This document shows, in pieces, positions 20,972 to 33,804 of a stretch of 64,000 nt of DNA (positions are counted from its first letter, which is position 1; each line of letters starts with the position of its first letter). The stretch comes from Adiantum capillus-veneris (Eukaryota; Streptophyta; Polypodiopsida; Polypodiales; Pteridaceae), in contig CM043953.1 of the NCBI GenBank assembly GCA_014529385.2, forward strand, positions 86,084,342 through 86,148,341, written 5' to 3'. The notes beneath the pieces were generated by a model. The model saw nothing but the letters and a program-made list of their open reading frames with translations, was not told the origin of the DNA and did no database searches. The translations under genes and the position numbers were made by a program.

Positions 20972-23900
20972 TTTGAGGTAGAGGATGAGTACATGTTCGA
21001 CATGTGTGATGAGTTACTAGCTCATGAGCGCGACGTGTGCGAAGAGGATTGTCAGGCCTGCACTAAACGGGTTGCCAAAATGGAGGATAGATTGATGACG
21101 AGTGCCCAAACACCTCTTTACGTTGGTGCATGGTACTCGGTGCTCCGAGTATTATTGGAAGTACTCAACTTGCAAGAAAAATTCGGTTGGAGTAATGCAA
21201 GTGTGGATGCACTACTTCTGTAAGTATGAAATGTGGCTTTTATATACTCTCTCCCTTTCTGTTTATGGTGTTGTCTTCTATGAATTATACTAATATGCAT
21301 GTTTGTTGTAGTTTGATGGGAAAAATGTTGCCAGTTGATCACCACATGCCTCCATATTGGTGACGAGCTAGACCGTATGTCACAGCACTTGGAATGGAGT
21401 ATGAGCGCATCCATGCATGCGTCAACAATTGCATGCTATACCGCAATGAGCATGCACATGCTATCTCATGTCCCGTGTGCGGGGAGGCACAATACAAGAC
21501 AGGTGTGAGCGGGGCACACCCACCCCGCAAGACATTTTCCATTAATTCCTCGTATCCAACACATGTGTAAGAGCAAGCCTACCGTGGAGCTTCTCGTGTG
21601 GAACGCAAAACATCGCTCAAATGATGGAATGATGCGTGTCCCTGCCGATTCACCTGCATGGAGGCACATCGAAACTCAATGGCCAGAGTTTGGGTTGGAG
21701 CCTCCACACTTGAGGCTTGGGTTAGCAAGTGATGGTGTCAACCCCTTCGGCGCTAAGTCTACTTCATGGAGCATTTGGCCTGTGGTGATCGTTAACTACA
21801 ATATTCCACCATGGGAGACAACCAAGAAGGGAAATATACTGCTTTCCTTGCTTGTGCCAGGGAAGTACAAAGTGTCAAATATTGACATTTACCTCGATCC
21901 CCGCATTGAGGATTTGAAGGAGTTATGGAGAGGCATTCCTATTGTCGATGTCTCACTTGCAAAGGGGGGAGAGCTCAAGTGAGGAGAATCCTTATGTGGA
22001 CTATGCACAAATATCTTGGTCTTGGAGAGATTTCTGGTAACCTCCTATCCTCTATCTCTCTTTCCCTCATTCCCTCTCTCCCTTAAGCTTACTTTAGTTC
22101 ACTCATCTCTCTAACCATATGATATGTATGCAGGGTTGTCCACATCGGGCCACAATGTATGTCCTACTTGCGGGTCATTGTTGGTGACGAAGAGGCCAGA
22201 TTCCTTGCGCAAGCTAATCTATCCAAACAACCATTGTTTCTTACCCCAAGGGCATATCAAGCACAAGGCTCAACAAATGGGAAGTCTCCTCTCAAGCTCA
22301 CAATGGTCTAGATTGGGCAACCATTTAGGAGGAACACCACAACAACAATCTGGCTCCGTGTCCTCCACCAAAAGATAGGTCAAGGTATTCCATATTTTTA
22401 AGCCTTCTATATTGGAAGGGATTAAAAATACAACACCTCTTGGATCCCGTGCACATATTCAAGAATGTAGCCCAAACACTATGGGACCACATTATTGGCA
22501 AGAAGGACTCTTTGGGTGCGAGGGAGGATTTGAGGCTTTTAAAATGTCTGCCTGCCTCTGCCACTCCACGGCGTGCCCAAATGGAAAGATTGTGCTTCCT
22601 AAAGCACCGTGGATGCTAGCAAAATAAGAATTATACAAGGTGAAGGATACCATCACCTCTATTCGCACACTGATAGGATACATGAGGTCGCTAAAGGGAG
22701 CTTTCACAAAAGTGAAGAAGGGTGGAAGCGGTCAATTGTATGGGTTGAAGACCCATGATTGGCACAAGATGCTTCAGGTAATCTTCATACTCCCTATTCT
22801 ATCTATAGTTTGTGTGTATGACTATCACTCACTTTCCCTTTCCCTGATTTACATTGTAGTTCATTGTGTCAGTGAGTATGTGTATATGTCGGGACAAGAA
22901 AGTCAAGGACGCTACTTTCAAATTAGGAGAGCTAGTAAGGTACACCACAAGACTCCACTCAACTACACCTTTTTTATGTACACAATAATTTCAACTAGTA
23001 CTTAGTGTATCCTTGTGTGTTTTCTTGCAGATATGTGAGCTCCAAGGAAATCGAAATAGATGCTTTCCCTAGATGTGTGCCATTGAAGATGCATTTCCTT
23101 GATCGGTCCTTCTTAGTGAAATCCACCTCTTGGTTCACGTGGTGGAGGAGATAGCTATATGTGGAGTAGTGCATGCACGATGGATGTTCTTCTTAGAGAG
23201 GTTTTCAAAGACTCTCAAAGATTGTGTGCGGCTACGACCTCAACCAAAGGCATGTATGGCCGAAGGGTGGATTATTCAAGAGGCATTTGTTTACAAATCA
23301 GAGTACTTGGTACAAGTTGATCCTTCAATGCCTCGCATGTGGTCAGACGAGGAAGATTCAAGGATGACTTCACACTTGATAAGTGGAAAAAAGAAACTAT
23401 TTAACACAGATATGAGTCTATCCCGAGTGGTTGATAACTTTTGCATTCTCAATGCAAAGATTATGACCAAGTGGGTGGACTTGTGGATAGTGGCAAAGGC
23501 TAGGCTTTTTGCAAGAGAGGGAAGCATGGAAACAAGCACATGGAGGAAGGAGGGCATCCCCAGTGCTTAGACACCTTGCATGTTTCCCAGATCTCATTAG
23601 TGCAGAGTGGATTCATGAGAGAATTATCGAGGCAAAAGCGCGCGGAGAAGACATCATCAACAAAGAATGGAAGTATGCACGATGCTGTGTACCAAAGGTA
23701 GAGTACTCATATACCTAAACCATATTGTCTCGCTATTTCTTGAGAATTATCTTTAATATATATTTGATAAATTAATATATTTTTCTATTTTATAGTGCCT
23801 TTCCTTTAACTCTATGTGGTCAAAGGGTTGTAACTTTCGTACGCGCCATAGTGACGAGCGTAGAACAACCATGGATTGTGCCATCATGGGAAACTTTGAC

Positions 23901-24452
23901 ACAGACAATGATGAAGCGAGGTACTACGGAACTATTGAAAGGATACTAAAGGTTAATTTTCATAGCTTCATCTTCGAGTGCAAGTGGTTTTCAAATGTTT
24001 CTAGATGACATGAGAATAGCCTCTACATGGTGGACTCTAGTGTGCATCACACAAGGAGGTATGACAATTTAGTTTGACCATGCAATTGTGAGCAGGTGAG
24101 TGACATGTACCTTTTCTATTCTTATTTACTTGTTGTAGCGTTAGTTATACCAATGTTACTTACTTTGAGCTTCTATTTTATAGGTCATCTATATCCCTCT
24201 TCCACCTCCGACTTTGGATGAGGAAACAAAGGAGAGGGAGGTTGATGAATCAAGTCCGGCGGAAGCAAGTCTTAGCGAGGATGATTGTCATGATGATGAA
24301 GATGATGAGATGGAGGATGACAAACTCGAAGAAGATGAAGTTGGCAATGAATCCACAAACGACAATTCCGTTTCTCTCTTTATTGATTTAGGAGCCATGG
24401 GCTTAGAATTGGATGATGCTTCATGTAGAGATCTTTCGGAAGATGATTCATA
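20972..24452 (+). pseudogene. CACTA transposase (Transposase_21/DUF4218/DUF4216 type) pseudogene
   Basis: An exon at about 20972-21219 (TPLYVGAWYSVLRVLLEVLN, KFGWSN) joins in phase across a GT..AG intron (21220-21311). It continues as a segment with GMEYERIHACVNNC and CPVCGEAQYKTG, then (after a frame shift near 21540) DGMMRVPADSPAWRH, SDGVNPFG and LLVPGKYKVSNIDIYL to about 22036. A second intron (22037-22134) precedes CPTCG. Then LLDPVHIFKNVAQTLWDH, LYGLKTHDWHKMLQ (donor after 22778) and HVVEEIAICGVVHARWM (DUF4218) follow. ARYYGTIERILKV (DUF4216, ~23920) and an acidic tail ending at 24452 complete it. In-frame stops (e.g. 21361-21363) and several frame shifts make it non-functional. The upstream part (20640-20970) may hold an earlier exon. 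Confidence 0.9.
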
Positions 24453-24596
24453 AACATTTTGCAGTTATGAAGTTTTTTGGTCATGTAATCCATTCACCTC
24501 TCTCTCCCTCCTTTCCTCTCTTTAGATTTGAGAATATGCTCAATTATGTTAATCAATTGACAATGATTATTTTAGTTGTAACCAAGGGTAATCTTA

Positions 24597-24810
24597 GGCT
24601 GGGTTCAAACGAGGCTGGACGAAGAAAGGCTTCTGCAGGTCTACCTCCGCCTCATCTAAACGGTGTTGGGGAAAGAAGAGCAAAAAACAGAGAGAGGTGG
24701 AGAGCGGAGGGCACAGAGGAAGATGATACCTGCTGCAGTAAATAGGCTTTTGCCACCTAACTTAGACGCCCCTGTGGGAAGAATTTTCGCTGCAGCGTCT
24801 GAACCGGGCC
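24597..24810. mobile_element. MITE-like 214-bp element
   Basis: The left end GGCTGGGTTCAAACG and the inverted right end (reading GGCCCGGTTCAGACG) pair over about 15 bp with three mismatches. Flanks are TTA (24594-24596) and TTG (24811-24813), close to the 3-bp TTA/TAA target of PIF/Harbinger MITEs. It has no coding capacity and lies in the 3' untranslated part of the CACTA element. Confidence 0.45.
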
Positions 24811-24947
24811 TTGTATCCCCCACCTCCTTCTCCCCCCTCTTTCTCTTTCTCTCTCTCTCTTTCTTTCTCTTCTTTTTTATATTTAAAAATTATATACAAT
24901 ATTATTTAATTTTTATTGAGAGGAGGGAAACACCAAAATTTGAATTT

Positions 24948-24972
24948 GGGGGGGGGGGGGGGGGGGGGGGGG
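24948..24972 (+). repeat. Poly-G run (25 G)
   Basis: This is an uninterrupted run of G in the CACTA 3' region. G runs of this length can form quadruplexes and are also prone to sequencing error. Confidence 0.9.
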
Positions 24973-25200
24973 TTGATCCAGAATTTGAAAGTTTACATGC
25001 TAAATTTGGGTAGCGGATATAATGAAGATAATGAGCACGATAATAACAACAGTAATAGCAGCGGATAAAGTCGCGGTAATACTTTAAACACAGACAAAAA
25101 CCCCCCCTTCCTCTCTTGTTTCTCTCATTGAATTTACACATTTTCTCTACAAAACACGGTAAAGCAGCGCAGTAAACACTTGGAGATTTTCATAGTGTAA

Positions 25201-25561
25201 ATTGCTATACTTAATGAAATCAAAATCTGAATACAAAAGACTTGACTGTTGCAATAGACCATGTGTGCTCTTTAAATCTACCGAGATCCGAGCAAAAGCA
25301 CGGACACAAAAGCCTTACTCGCTTTAGTTATCTTCCCTGGCTCTTCCCGACCAGTTTCACGAGCACTAACTTTTCCTTCACTTGCTTCGGTTTCTTTAAA
25401 TTCAAATGAAACTTTGAAAATCACTAAAAATGTGCTTCTCTATTGACATAGATCTCAAATCCAAATAACTTTGTCAAGGTATCTCCTTTTGATTTTAACG
25501 CCAGTCCAGTCAAACTATTATTGGTAGGATGTTAAACATTAGAAGTTGTGGATTTGATTAA
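25201..25561. other. Spacer between the CACTA element and duplicated copy 2
   Basis: No ORF or repeat is recognised. It ends at the single TTAA (25558-25561), the empty counterpart of the insertion site at 1128-1131. Confidence 0.6.
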
Positions 25562-25822
25562 GTCCTTAATAAGCTTTTGCTTTATCTTTTTCCTCTCATG
25601 GGACTACACCCTTATGTGTGTTAATGTCAATTGTTTAATCTAAAGAAAAGGCCACCTTCAAAGCCCTGGTGTCGCCCACACAGAAAGACCTCGGAAAACT
25701 ATTTGTTGCAACTCGTCGATTTTCGTTAGCATCAATTGGAAATGACACCTTCTTTTGAGCAGTGCTCGTCGGCTCCCTTCAACCGCCCAACCTCCTCTCT
25801 CGGGCTCCTCTCGACCTCCTCT

Positions 25823-26110
25823 TCAATAGCTGTGCCCAACTCCTCCTCTATGAATCCTTGCAGTGGCCCCTCCTCGGATCTGCTCTACAGGTCCCACATC
25901 CCCTTCTTCTTCTTTGCATAAGGCTCTCCTCCTAGTCACCATCATCCCAAAAGCTTGCTCGTCTATGTCCTTGTCTCCACAGTGGATCCCCTGCAAATTG
26001 TGATGCCCTTGCTGCGTGCTCTCCTCTATGCTCGTCTCGACCGCCGACTCTGCAGAATCCATTGCCCTTGGCCTCCTTAGTGTTGCCTTTTTATTGGTTG
26101 GCCTCCCCAA
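25823..26110 (-). pseudogene. Minus-strand ORF fragment, unidentified nuclear-type protein
   Basis: A 95-residue open frame starts with a basic segment (GRPTNKKATLRRPRA) and turns acidic and Gln/His-rich. The upstream frame stays open past the ATG for a few codons. Copy 1 (around 1480-1620) has the same bases with stops. The composition is like the N-terminus of many transposase-derived or DNA-binding proteins, but there is no domain. It lies outside the hAT, in the shared left flank. Confidence 0.3.
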
Positions 26111-26484
26111 AAGCTTGCTACATGATGCTTTTTATCCTCTGTCAGTGTTGACTTTATTAATGTTTCTTGCCTTATCCTTCACTTATTTTTAATAAAACTG
26201 CTCTTAGGGGACCGTTCACACATTCCTCATGGCCTTGCCTTTGAACTTCTCACCATATTTGGCATACAATGTGACCAAGGCAATGATGAGTACATTCTTA
26301 TACAACAACCAAAGCACTTATTTCATGTACCATTCTCACCGCCTCCATGTTAATAGCCATCGCCTACGAACGAAAACATGTTGGTCGCATTTTATGACAT
26401 ATACATGAATCAAAGCATTTCCAAGCACATCTTTTGGTTTTCATATTGACCAAGGCAATGCCAAGTAGCATTGCCAATATCTAC

Positions 26485-26492
26485 AAAATCGT
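26485..26492 (+). repeat. hAT target-site duplication, left
   Basis: AAAATCGT; the right copy CAAATCGT is at 42822-42829 (7 of 8 bases). The 8-bp length is diagnostic for hAT insertion. Confidence 0.85.
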
Positions 26493-27682
26493 TAGGGATT
26501 TTATTAACGTAATCACAATCGGGTGATTATGTTAATAACTTTAGTATTTACACAAAAAAATCACGTGATCACGTTAATTGTTAATGTGACTTTGATTATG
26601 ACCTGCAAAAACCTATAGAGCCGATTAGCCCTCCGGGTTTTCCATTTTTCCCGGCGGTCCCTCCGGGTGTATGTAATAGCCCGGTAGGCCCGTCGAGAAA
26701 ATGAAAAAGATCGGCGGGAATAATTATATATAGTAAACAGTGTGCTAATCGCGGTCTTTTAGCTAGGAATATCCTTGGGGAGTGTATCTGAGTGCCGGGT
26801 ATAGTCACCTCCTTGTGAATTGACCTAACCTTACAAAGTCACAGGTCCTTTTTCTGGGCCAAATATGATTCTTAATTCGGTAAACCACTTCTAAAATTTT
26901 TTAATTCATTTACCAACATAAAGGTACGAAACCAAAACAACTAAAAACTTGGAGAATCATGCTCATTGCGAAGAAGCCATTGGTCCAAATGAGGGCTGTG
27001 ATTGGTTTTAGAAGATGGGCATATGTAAATGATGTGTCGATAGTCAAGGGTCGGATGTCCTATACTAGTGTACCGGGCATATAAAGATCCTGGAAGTCTT
27101 GCATTTGAGTTGATTTACACTTGTCACTCCACAATATAAGAGCTATAATCCTTGATTGGGTTAAGTTAGCTTTTATATATTGAATTGGTTACATGGGTGG
27201 GCAATAATCCTTCACTAGTTACAAGTAGTCCTCCATTAAGTGATTATATTGAAGATTTATTTGCGTTAGTTCATACATTGGTTTATACAGAGAGTGCATG
27301 ATTATTAGTGCAAGAAATGACCAATCATATATTTTATTGCTTTCGTTTGTTTTTTTGTAGCAATTAAAATTAGATGTGTCTTATTGTTTACAAATCAAAG
27401 TGGACATATAAATAATCATTATAATAATAATTTCATAGAGAGATTCATAGCATTGTTATAGTTATTATGCCATGCATAGACTACATTGCAATGTGTATGG
27501 TTTCTCATAATATAAATGATTGATATGTGGATTGACTAAACGTGCATTGAAAATCTCATATTGTGCATCATGGATACTTTTATATTGAATGGTTTTTAAA
27601 TCATAATATATATTGAAAATAAGAAAAATGTTTCAAAAACTGAACATCTGGTTCTTATGTCTTCAGTTTTAACTTAAAAGCA

Positions 27683-29748
27683 ATGGAGAAAAATGTGGGC
27701 ACAAGTGGTACGAAGAAGCCAAATAATAAAAAAGCTCCTGGCAAATAGTGGGATTATGCTCACAACATATGCGGCCGATATATGGAATGTAGATTTTGTC
27801 ACATAACAAAATCAAGTGGTGCACCACATATTAGGGATCATTTTCTGAGTAGCGCTAAAAACAGTTGTAAGAAATGTGAACATCCTCAAGACACCTACAG
27901 TTACAAAGCGTTTGAGAGAAGAGCTCGTCAAAAAGGGTGGCAAGAGACAATAGATATATAGCTTTGTGGCTTCGAGTCAAGAGTTCCCAATGCCAAATAT
28001 TAACTCCACAGATCCTATATAGTGACGCCAACTAACCTTGGAGAACAACATATGCAAGGAGAGAAAATTCAAGAAAGTGTTCCTTTTAAACGTCACAATG
28101 GAGGTGGACTTTGTCAAATGCGTCAAAAATCATTACATCAGAGCTTTCACGTGCAGTCTCTAGAAGAATCACAAATTACACTCGCCAAAGCAATATTCTT
28201 TACTGGAAGTGCTTTGGTCATGGTAGACAACAATCATTGGAAAGCTGCTTGGAAGAAAATCGATGAGTTTCGTCCAGGATTTTCATCTCCTTCTTATCAC
28301 ATGATAAGAAATGTTTTCTTGAACAAATGTTACATTGAAGTCAAAGAGCGTGTTGGCAAAATAATACTTGGGAATATTTTTCTTTCAGGATGTACGATTG
28401 TGAGTGATGGCTAGTCAAATGTTCAGAGAAGACCGCTGATCAATGTAATGCTGGTTTGTCTAAGGAGAGAAACGTTTATAAAGGAGATTGATAGATCTGG
28501 TGCAATTAAAAGTGGCAAATACATTCTGAGGTCTTGATTAATGTAATTAAAGGAATTGGTGTTGAACATGTCGTTCAAGTAGTCATGGACAACGCAAAGA
28601 ATTGTAAAAACGTAAGTAAATTAATAAAGAAGTGCTTTCCATACATTTTTTCCAATGGTTGTAATACGAACATTTTAAACTTAGTGCTCAAAGATTGGTA
28701 AACTTGCGAAAAAACCACATGGTTTGCCAAAATAATTGATACAACACGTTAGGTTGTGAAATTTGTCTTGAATCGACAAAGAGTGCTCGATTTGTATAGA
28801 AAGTGTATGTCAGTGATGTTGAAACTTCCTCCCGAGACTCGGTTTTTCACACACTTTTATACCTTGGAATCACTTCTCCATAATAAATGCATTGTGATTG
28901 ACACATTCAATTGCGCGGCCTTTGATGAATGGCAGCTTGAGCAGAAAGAAAAAATGAAAGATAAAATTACATGTCTACGTGGCAATGTAAACAAAGTTGA
29001 TTGGTGGAGGGGTGTAATGGATGCATACCATGTAATGATGTCTGTTATGTTTGCAATCTGCAATCTTGATCAAAGGGCGCCAAACTTGAGCAAAGTGTGG
29101 ATGACATGGTGGTCAGTCCAACAGAGTCTTGAAAATCCTGAAGAGCTGAAAGAGTCTATAGTAGAGAAGGAGTGGCAATTACCATTCTCTGGCAAACAAC
29201 AAAAAATTTTGGCTAAGTATTTTCATGCAAGGTGGAAGATTTCTCATAGTCCACTCCATAGTGTTGCTTACATGCTCGATACAGAGTATTGGAATTTAGA
29301 TCTGATGTCCAATACAGAGGTGGTAGGTGATTTCTATCACGTGGTCAACACGTTCTACTCCAACGTTTAGGATCAAATTGACTGCATCAAAGAAATGAGT
29401 GCAATTAGATTAAAAGAAGATCCTTTTGCGAATGATTTTGTCCATGTAATGGAAAAAGAGCAACCTGCATGGAAGTGGTGGATGATGAATGGTGGAGAGC
29501 ATTACTCTACCTTATGTCCCCTTGCAATGAAAATACTCACACAATGTGCAGCAAACTCAAGTTCAGAGACAAACTAGAGTATATACAAGTATGTTCACAG
29601 TACTATTCGCAACAGACTATTAGTAGAGAGAGCAGAAAAATTAGTGTATATGTTTTGCAATGAAAAGATATTGAACTACACCAAAAGTGTTGGCTACGAG
29701 GAGGACATGCCAACCTGGTTGTATGATTGTCAAAAAAAAGATGAATAA
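27683..29748 (+). pseudogene. hAT transposase pseudogene, copy 2
   Basis: It has the same layout as the gene in copy 1: ATG at 27683, BED finger, DUF659 block (HWKAAWKKIDEF, SDG at ~28405, VVMDNAKNCK), a long central helical part and the hAT dimerisation motif (~29470-29570). It retains the ~250-bp central part lost in copy 1, giving a 204-codon open stretch at 28756-29370. Stops at about 27748, 28411-28413, 28699-28701 and 28750-28752 are shared with copy 1. Stops in the codon after TFYSNV (~29370) and in the dimerisation region (29575-29577) are private. It is non-functional. Confidence 0.92.
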
Positions 29749-29773
29749 GAGTTCAATTTTGGTGTATCTCAAT

Positions 29774-29948
29774 TGTCAAGACAGTGGTAGGACCGAACAA
29801 CAAGCCAAGGGCCAGGGATTGAATGGCTCAGTACAGCTAGGAGTCGAGGGCCAGACATGCGTTAAGGGAACCTACTTGTAAGGGCCAAGGGCTATAAGTA
29901 GGGAGGTTGGGAGGAGAACCACATGCTAGTCTACCCTTTGCCCTTTCA
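29774..29948 (+). repeat. 5' LTR (175 bp), copy 2
   Basis: TGTCAAGACAGTGG...CCCTTTCA, the same length as the other three LTRs. Confidence 0.9.
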
Positions 29949-29966
29949 CTAGTATCAGAGCTCAGG
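29949..29966 (+). promoter_or_regulatory. Primer binding site (initiator Met tRNA type), copy 2
   Basis: CTAGTATCAGAGCTCAGG directly follows the LTR. GTATCAGAGC is the core of the plant iMet primer site. Confidence 0.75.
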
Positions 29967-30036
29967 GGAGAGAGGAGTGATGGAGAAGAAGCATCGGAGA
30001 GCATGGCGAGGCATGGCTTTGCAGAACTTCATGGAT

Positions 30037-30120
<84 letters not shown>
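30037..30120 (+). repeat. (CT)n microsatellite, copy 2
   Basis: Allelic-type counterpart of 5351-5419, ending in GATCGATCGATCG. It is longer here. Confidence 0.95.
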
Positions 30121-30123
<3 letters not shown>

Positions 30124-30840
30124 CGATCGATCGACTTAAGCATGAGGCATGGCCTCTCAAGGGCACTCTCTCTCACTCCCCGATCGTGGACAAGGCGACA
30201 GGGCATGGCCGTGGGAAGGACTGCTCCAGAGGCGGGGAAGGTGGGAAGAGAAGCCGACAAGGCAGGGCCGTGAGAGCGATTGCTTGGGGGGGGAAAGTTG
30301 GTTGCATGAACCTCCCCTTGCATGATCCAAGAGGAGTATGGTGTTGAGCACCATCTGTAACGAGCTGGAGCTTATCGGGTGCGCGCAGGTCCAAGGAGGG
30401 AAACACGTCACAGGAGGGAGGCTTCAATCTCACAATAGCTCGCGTTCTCGGTGACTCTCTCCTTGTACAGAAGGCAGCATGCTACCATAGCCAGGAAATT
30501 CAAGAAAACTTTTTTTTCACACTATGGGGCGCCCTAGGGTGCCCATGGACCACCCAAGGGTCCCGTCACACTACCAGGTGGTCATGCACTGCCATGCAAA
30601 GCTGCATCGCCATAGCAAAATGCCGATTTGCAGTAGAACACCCGCAAAGGGAAGCTACATCAATACCAAACAAGACACGGGACAGATAATTTTCGGTCAC
30701 AAAAAATTTGAAATGCAAAGATGTGCAAGCCATTACCATGCACGACAAGGCTGTGTTTTCAAGGAATTTCTATTACCTTTTTTGAGGTACCAAAGCATCA
30801 ATGGTGTGAGGTCCCTGCCCCTTGTCGAGAGGAGCGGAGT

Positions 30841-32730
30841 ACCTTTGATAGGTCTCTAATCCTGAGAAAGAAAAACCAACGGACATTGCCTTAGCTACTA
30901 CGTAGCCACGGGCATGAACCGTTAGTGAAGGATTGGTCCTATCTCGCTATGGCAGAGCGTGACCACCATAACCCTATCTAAAAACTATCTATAATCACTT
31001 ATACCTAAAAGTATTGATAGCCGTTTTTTGGCTCTCTGTGATTGCCATAGTGATTTATCCCCCCCTATCAAATCACTCAAACATTGTGGTTACCCTCACC
31101 CTTTCACTGTATATAGGTGCATGTGAGTTAGGGGACTTTTCCCATATCTCCTTACTGAAATAAAAAACCCTCAATTAGCTAGGCATTGGGCTAGTTGAGC
31201 CAAAAAAATAAAAAATATAAGTATATTATGGCCCATGCGTATGTAAATATTTCACTGTATATAGGGCCTAAATAAAATATTTTTTCATAATTATTTTGGT
31301 ATTTATTTAAATATTTCTACCTAGGTGTGTGTTATTTATGCTCTGTACATTGCCTCACCATTACCACAATTTTTCTTACCATTTTTCATACTCTTTATTC
31401 CATATAGAAATATTTTCATGTAAGCTTCTCTTATATTTGGTGTAACTCCACCCCAACAAAAATCCAAAAAAACTAGTTTTATTTATGTGTATATTTTTTC
31501 ACTATTGTGATTTTTCCCTTCCTACATCTATTTTGTTTGTTTTTTTTTTAAAATTAGAATACCAAAAATATTTATCTTTTTATGGTAGCCTCATAATGAG
31601 AGAGATTTCTTTTGACCCCTTTATATTTTTTCCACTTATATTATTTATATTTGACATGTACATATTTTTTAGACCCCTCAATATTTGATTTTCTTAGTTG
31701 TACTATTCACTTATATCATGATCTCAACCATATCTTCAATTATAGACCTACCAAATAAGGTCAAGGGTAGGTGGCATGCATACATGCACTATGGAGGGCT
31801 CACTCTTGGAGGTATTCAAAAGAATCATCCAAAGAAGGACCCCACAAGGACCTTGTGTAGTGGAAAAAAACGGTCGGTTTTGCTGAATTTTTAAAGTTCA
31901 CTTGCTCTCCGAATTTGAAAAGGTGATACAAACAAAAGTTGTAGCTCGTGGGCTGAACTTTTGCCTCAAAGTTTTTCATACTTTTTTGAGCTACGAGCTG
32001 TGAGCTATGATTTTATAAGTGGACCCCAGTTTTCCCATGCTATGCAGCCACACTTTCTCTTCCACTTTATCATTTTCCACACTTTCTCTTCCTCTTTCAC
32101 ACACACTTCTCCACTCATCATCCCCACCTCTCTCACCACTCCTCTCTGCACCCTACTCACCTTCTCCTCAACCTTGAAGAATAAGAGAAACCATGGTGAA
32201 CTCATACCTCCCACACACAATTCCATTCCAAAATTGACCACCTAGTCTCATTTTTCCTCCTCCAAATTACCCATATCTATCAAAAAAACCACAAGATTCA
32301 GCCTCTTCTCTTAAAAGACAGCATCATGGTGGTTGATTACTCAGCTTCAATTACCTTGTCTCTCAAGGAAGGTCAAGACTGGAGAAAAAATGTACCGTCA
32401 AAGCTAGTGGACCGTCAACAAGCGTCAAAATTGGCCCTACTCAAGACACTTGGAGCATCAACCTTGTAAGAAATCCACCTTTTCTTACCTCATTAGAGTT
32501 TTCTTCCTTATTTGTATCCTACATGGATACTCCCATTGTAAATATCCAATTCCATTTGTAAATTAATAGCTAACTCTACTAACACTAACCCACTATGAAA
32601 AGTCCTATCACCTCCATTTCTCTCCTCTCTCTTTTCCCACCAACTTCTTGAAAACTCCAAGCAAAAGAAATTAGATAAATTGCTGAAAATCTAACCCAAC
32701 CATGGTTAGAGGAGTAACCCTAGCCTTCAA
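30841..32730. other. Non-coding left half of the 5.3-kb insertion
   Basis: AT-rich sequence with short unconserved ORFs. If the insertion is a solo LTR, this would be U3. Cys-poor, low-complexity stretches at 32040-32240 are pyrimidine-rich. Confidence 0.4.
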
Positions 32731-32736
32731 AATTGC

Positions 32737-32743
32737 TATAAAA
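32737..32743 (+). promoter_or_regulatory. TATA box in the 5.3-kb insertion
   Basis: TATAAAA followed by GGAGGG, a common layout in plant LTR promoters. A transcript from here would cover 32770-33300. No ORF of note follows. Confidence 0.45.
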
Positions 32744-33401
32744 GGAGGGTGTAGCTAGCAAAAAAAAGGGGGAGCCATAAGCAAGAGCACTATGCTATAG
32801 CTTGAGAAGCCAAGCTCAACCTCTCTAGAAGGAGCTCTTGAGTGGAAGCTCATTGTCTTATGCATGTGCATGTGTTGTAATAGGGGATTAGCAAGGGAAC
32901 TCTATGCCATTGTAAGAGAGAGAGTGATCATTCAATTGAGAGTAGGAAATCTATCATTTCTCCTACTAGTGTAAGCCCAACATTTGCTGAATCAAGGAGG
33001 GTGGATTTGGACTAAGCTTGGATACTTTGTCTCCCTTCCAACGTGAAGTAATGGAAAACAATGATGCGTAAGTGTCTTGGTGTTTTTTGTTAAGTTCTTG
33101 ATAGCTTGTCTCTGGTGTTGTCATCAATCTAGCCATAAATCCCACATACTGTAAGAGGGCGACAGGGTGGAGAGGACTCCCCTGGCCTTAAGACAGTGAT
33201 TGGGGTGGCTTTTCTTGTGATGTGTTGTGGTGAAATTTACGCAAGCTATGTTGAACAAATACTAATCTCACTTTGATTTGTCATGACAGATTTGTAAGAA
33301 GGTATTAATGCAACAAGCACCCACTCCTCCTTTCTCTCTCTTTCTTAAATATATAGTTGTGTTTGCTTGATCATTGTTGATACGTTTCAAAGCAGCCCGA
33401 G

Positions 33402-33402
<1 letters not shown>

Positions 33403-33455
<53 letters not shown>
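33403..33455 (+). repeat. (CT)n microsatellite
   Basis: Pure CT array within the 5.3-kb insertion. Confidence 0.95.
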
Positions 33456-33457
<2 letters not shown>

Positions 33458-33780
33458 GCGTCCTAGTTCGCATCCAAAACTAAGTGGTTCCCCAAATTTG
33501 TGTAGGGTTAGGTTGCGGGTTTGTGTGTGTGTTTGTTGTTTTTTCCAACCCCAACCCAATTGTGCAGCATGGGAGCCTAGAAGAGTTCTTAGAGGCCACT
33601 CTTCTTGTTGCCCGCCCCAGACCGCCTCAGTATAAATCTTAGAGTGACCAACCTGTGCGCTTTTTTTCCCATGTTTCAGAAGCACAGCCGCCAAGGTTTG
33701 TCTCTTTTAAGATTTATGACTAATAAAAAAAAATTCTAGCGTTGGAAAGTTACCCGACTCATCGGGTCCACCCGTCCATA

Positions 33781-33804
33781 GAATGATACCGTCGGGTATC
33801 ATTC
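33781..33804. repeat. Perfect 10-bp hairpin
   Basis: GAATGATACC, loop GTCG, GGTATCATTC: a perfect inverted repeat inside the insertion. Confidence 0.9.

Larger units (their letters stand above)
19694..25197 (+). mobile_element. CACTA (En/Spm-like) transposon, decayed
   Basis: It starts CACTAT at 19694 and ends ATAGTG at 25197, with the 3-bp duplication TAA on both sides (19691-19693, 25198-25200). Only the outer 6 bp of the termini match well. Left subterminal repeats of the type CATTTTCAAACGTGCGTAG recur at 19707-19790, and TATTACCGC-like motifs occur near both ends (20246-20278; 25040-25080 inverted). Inside is a multi-exon Tnp2-type transposase pseudogene. The element identity is certain from the protein; the exact boundaries are less so. 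Confidence 0.7.
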
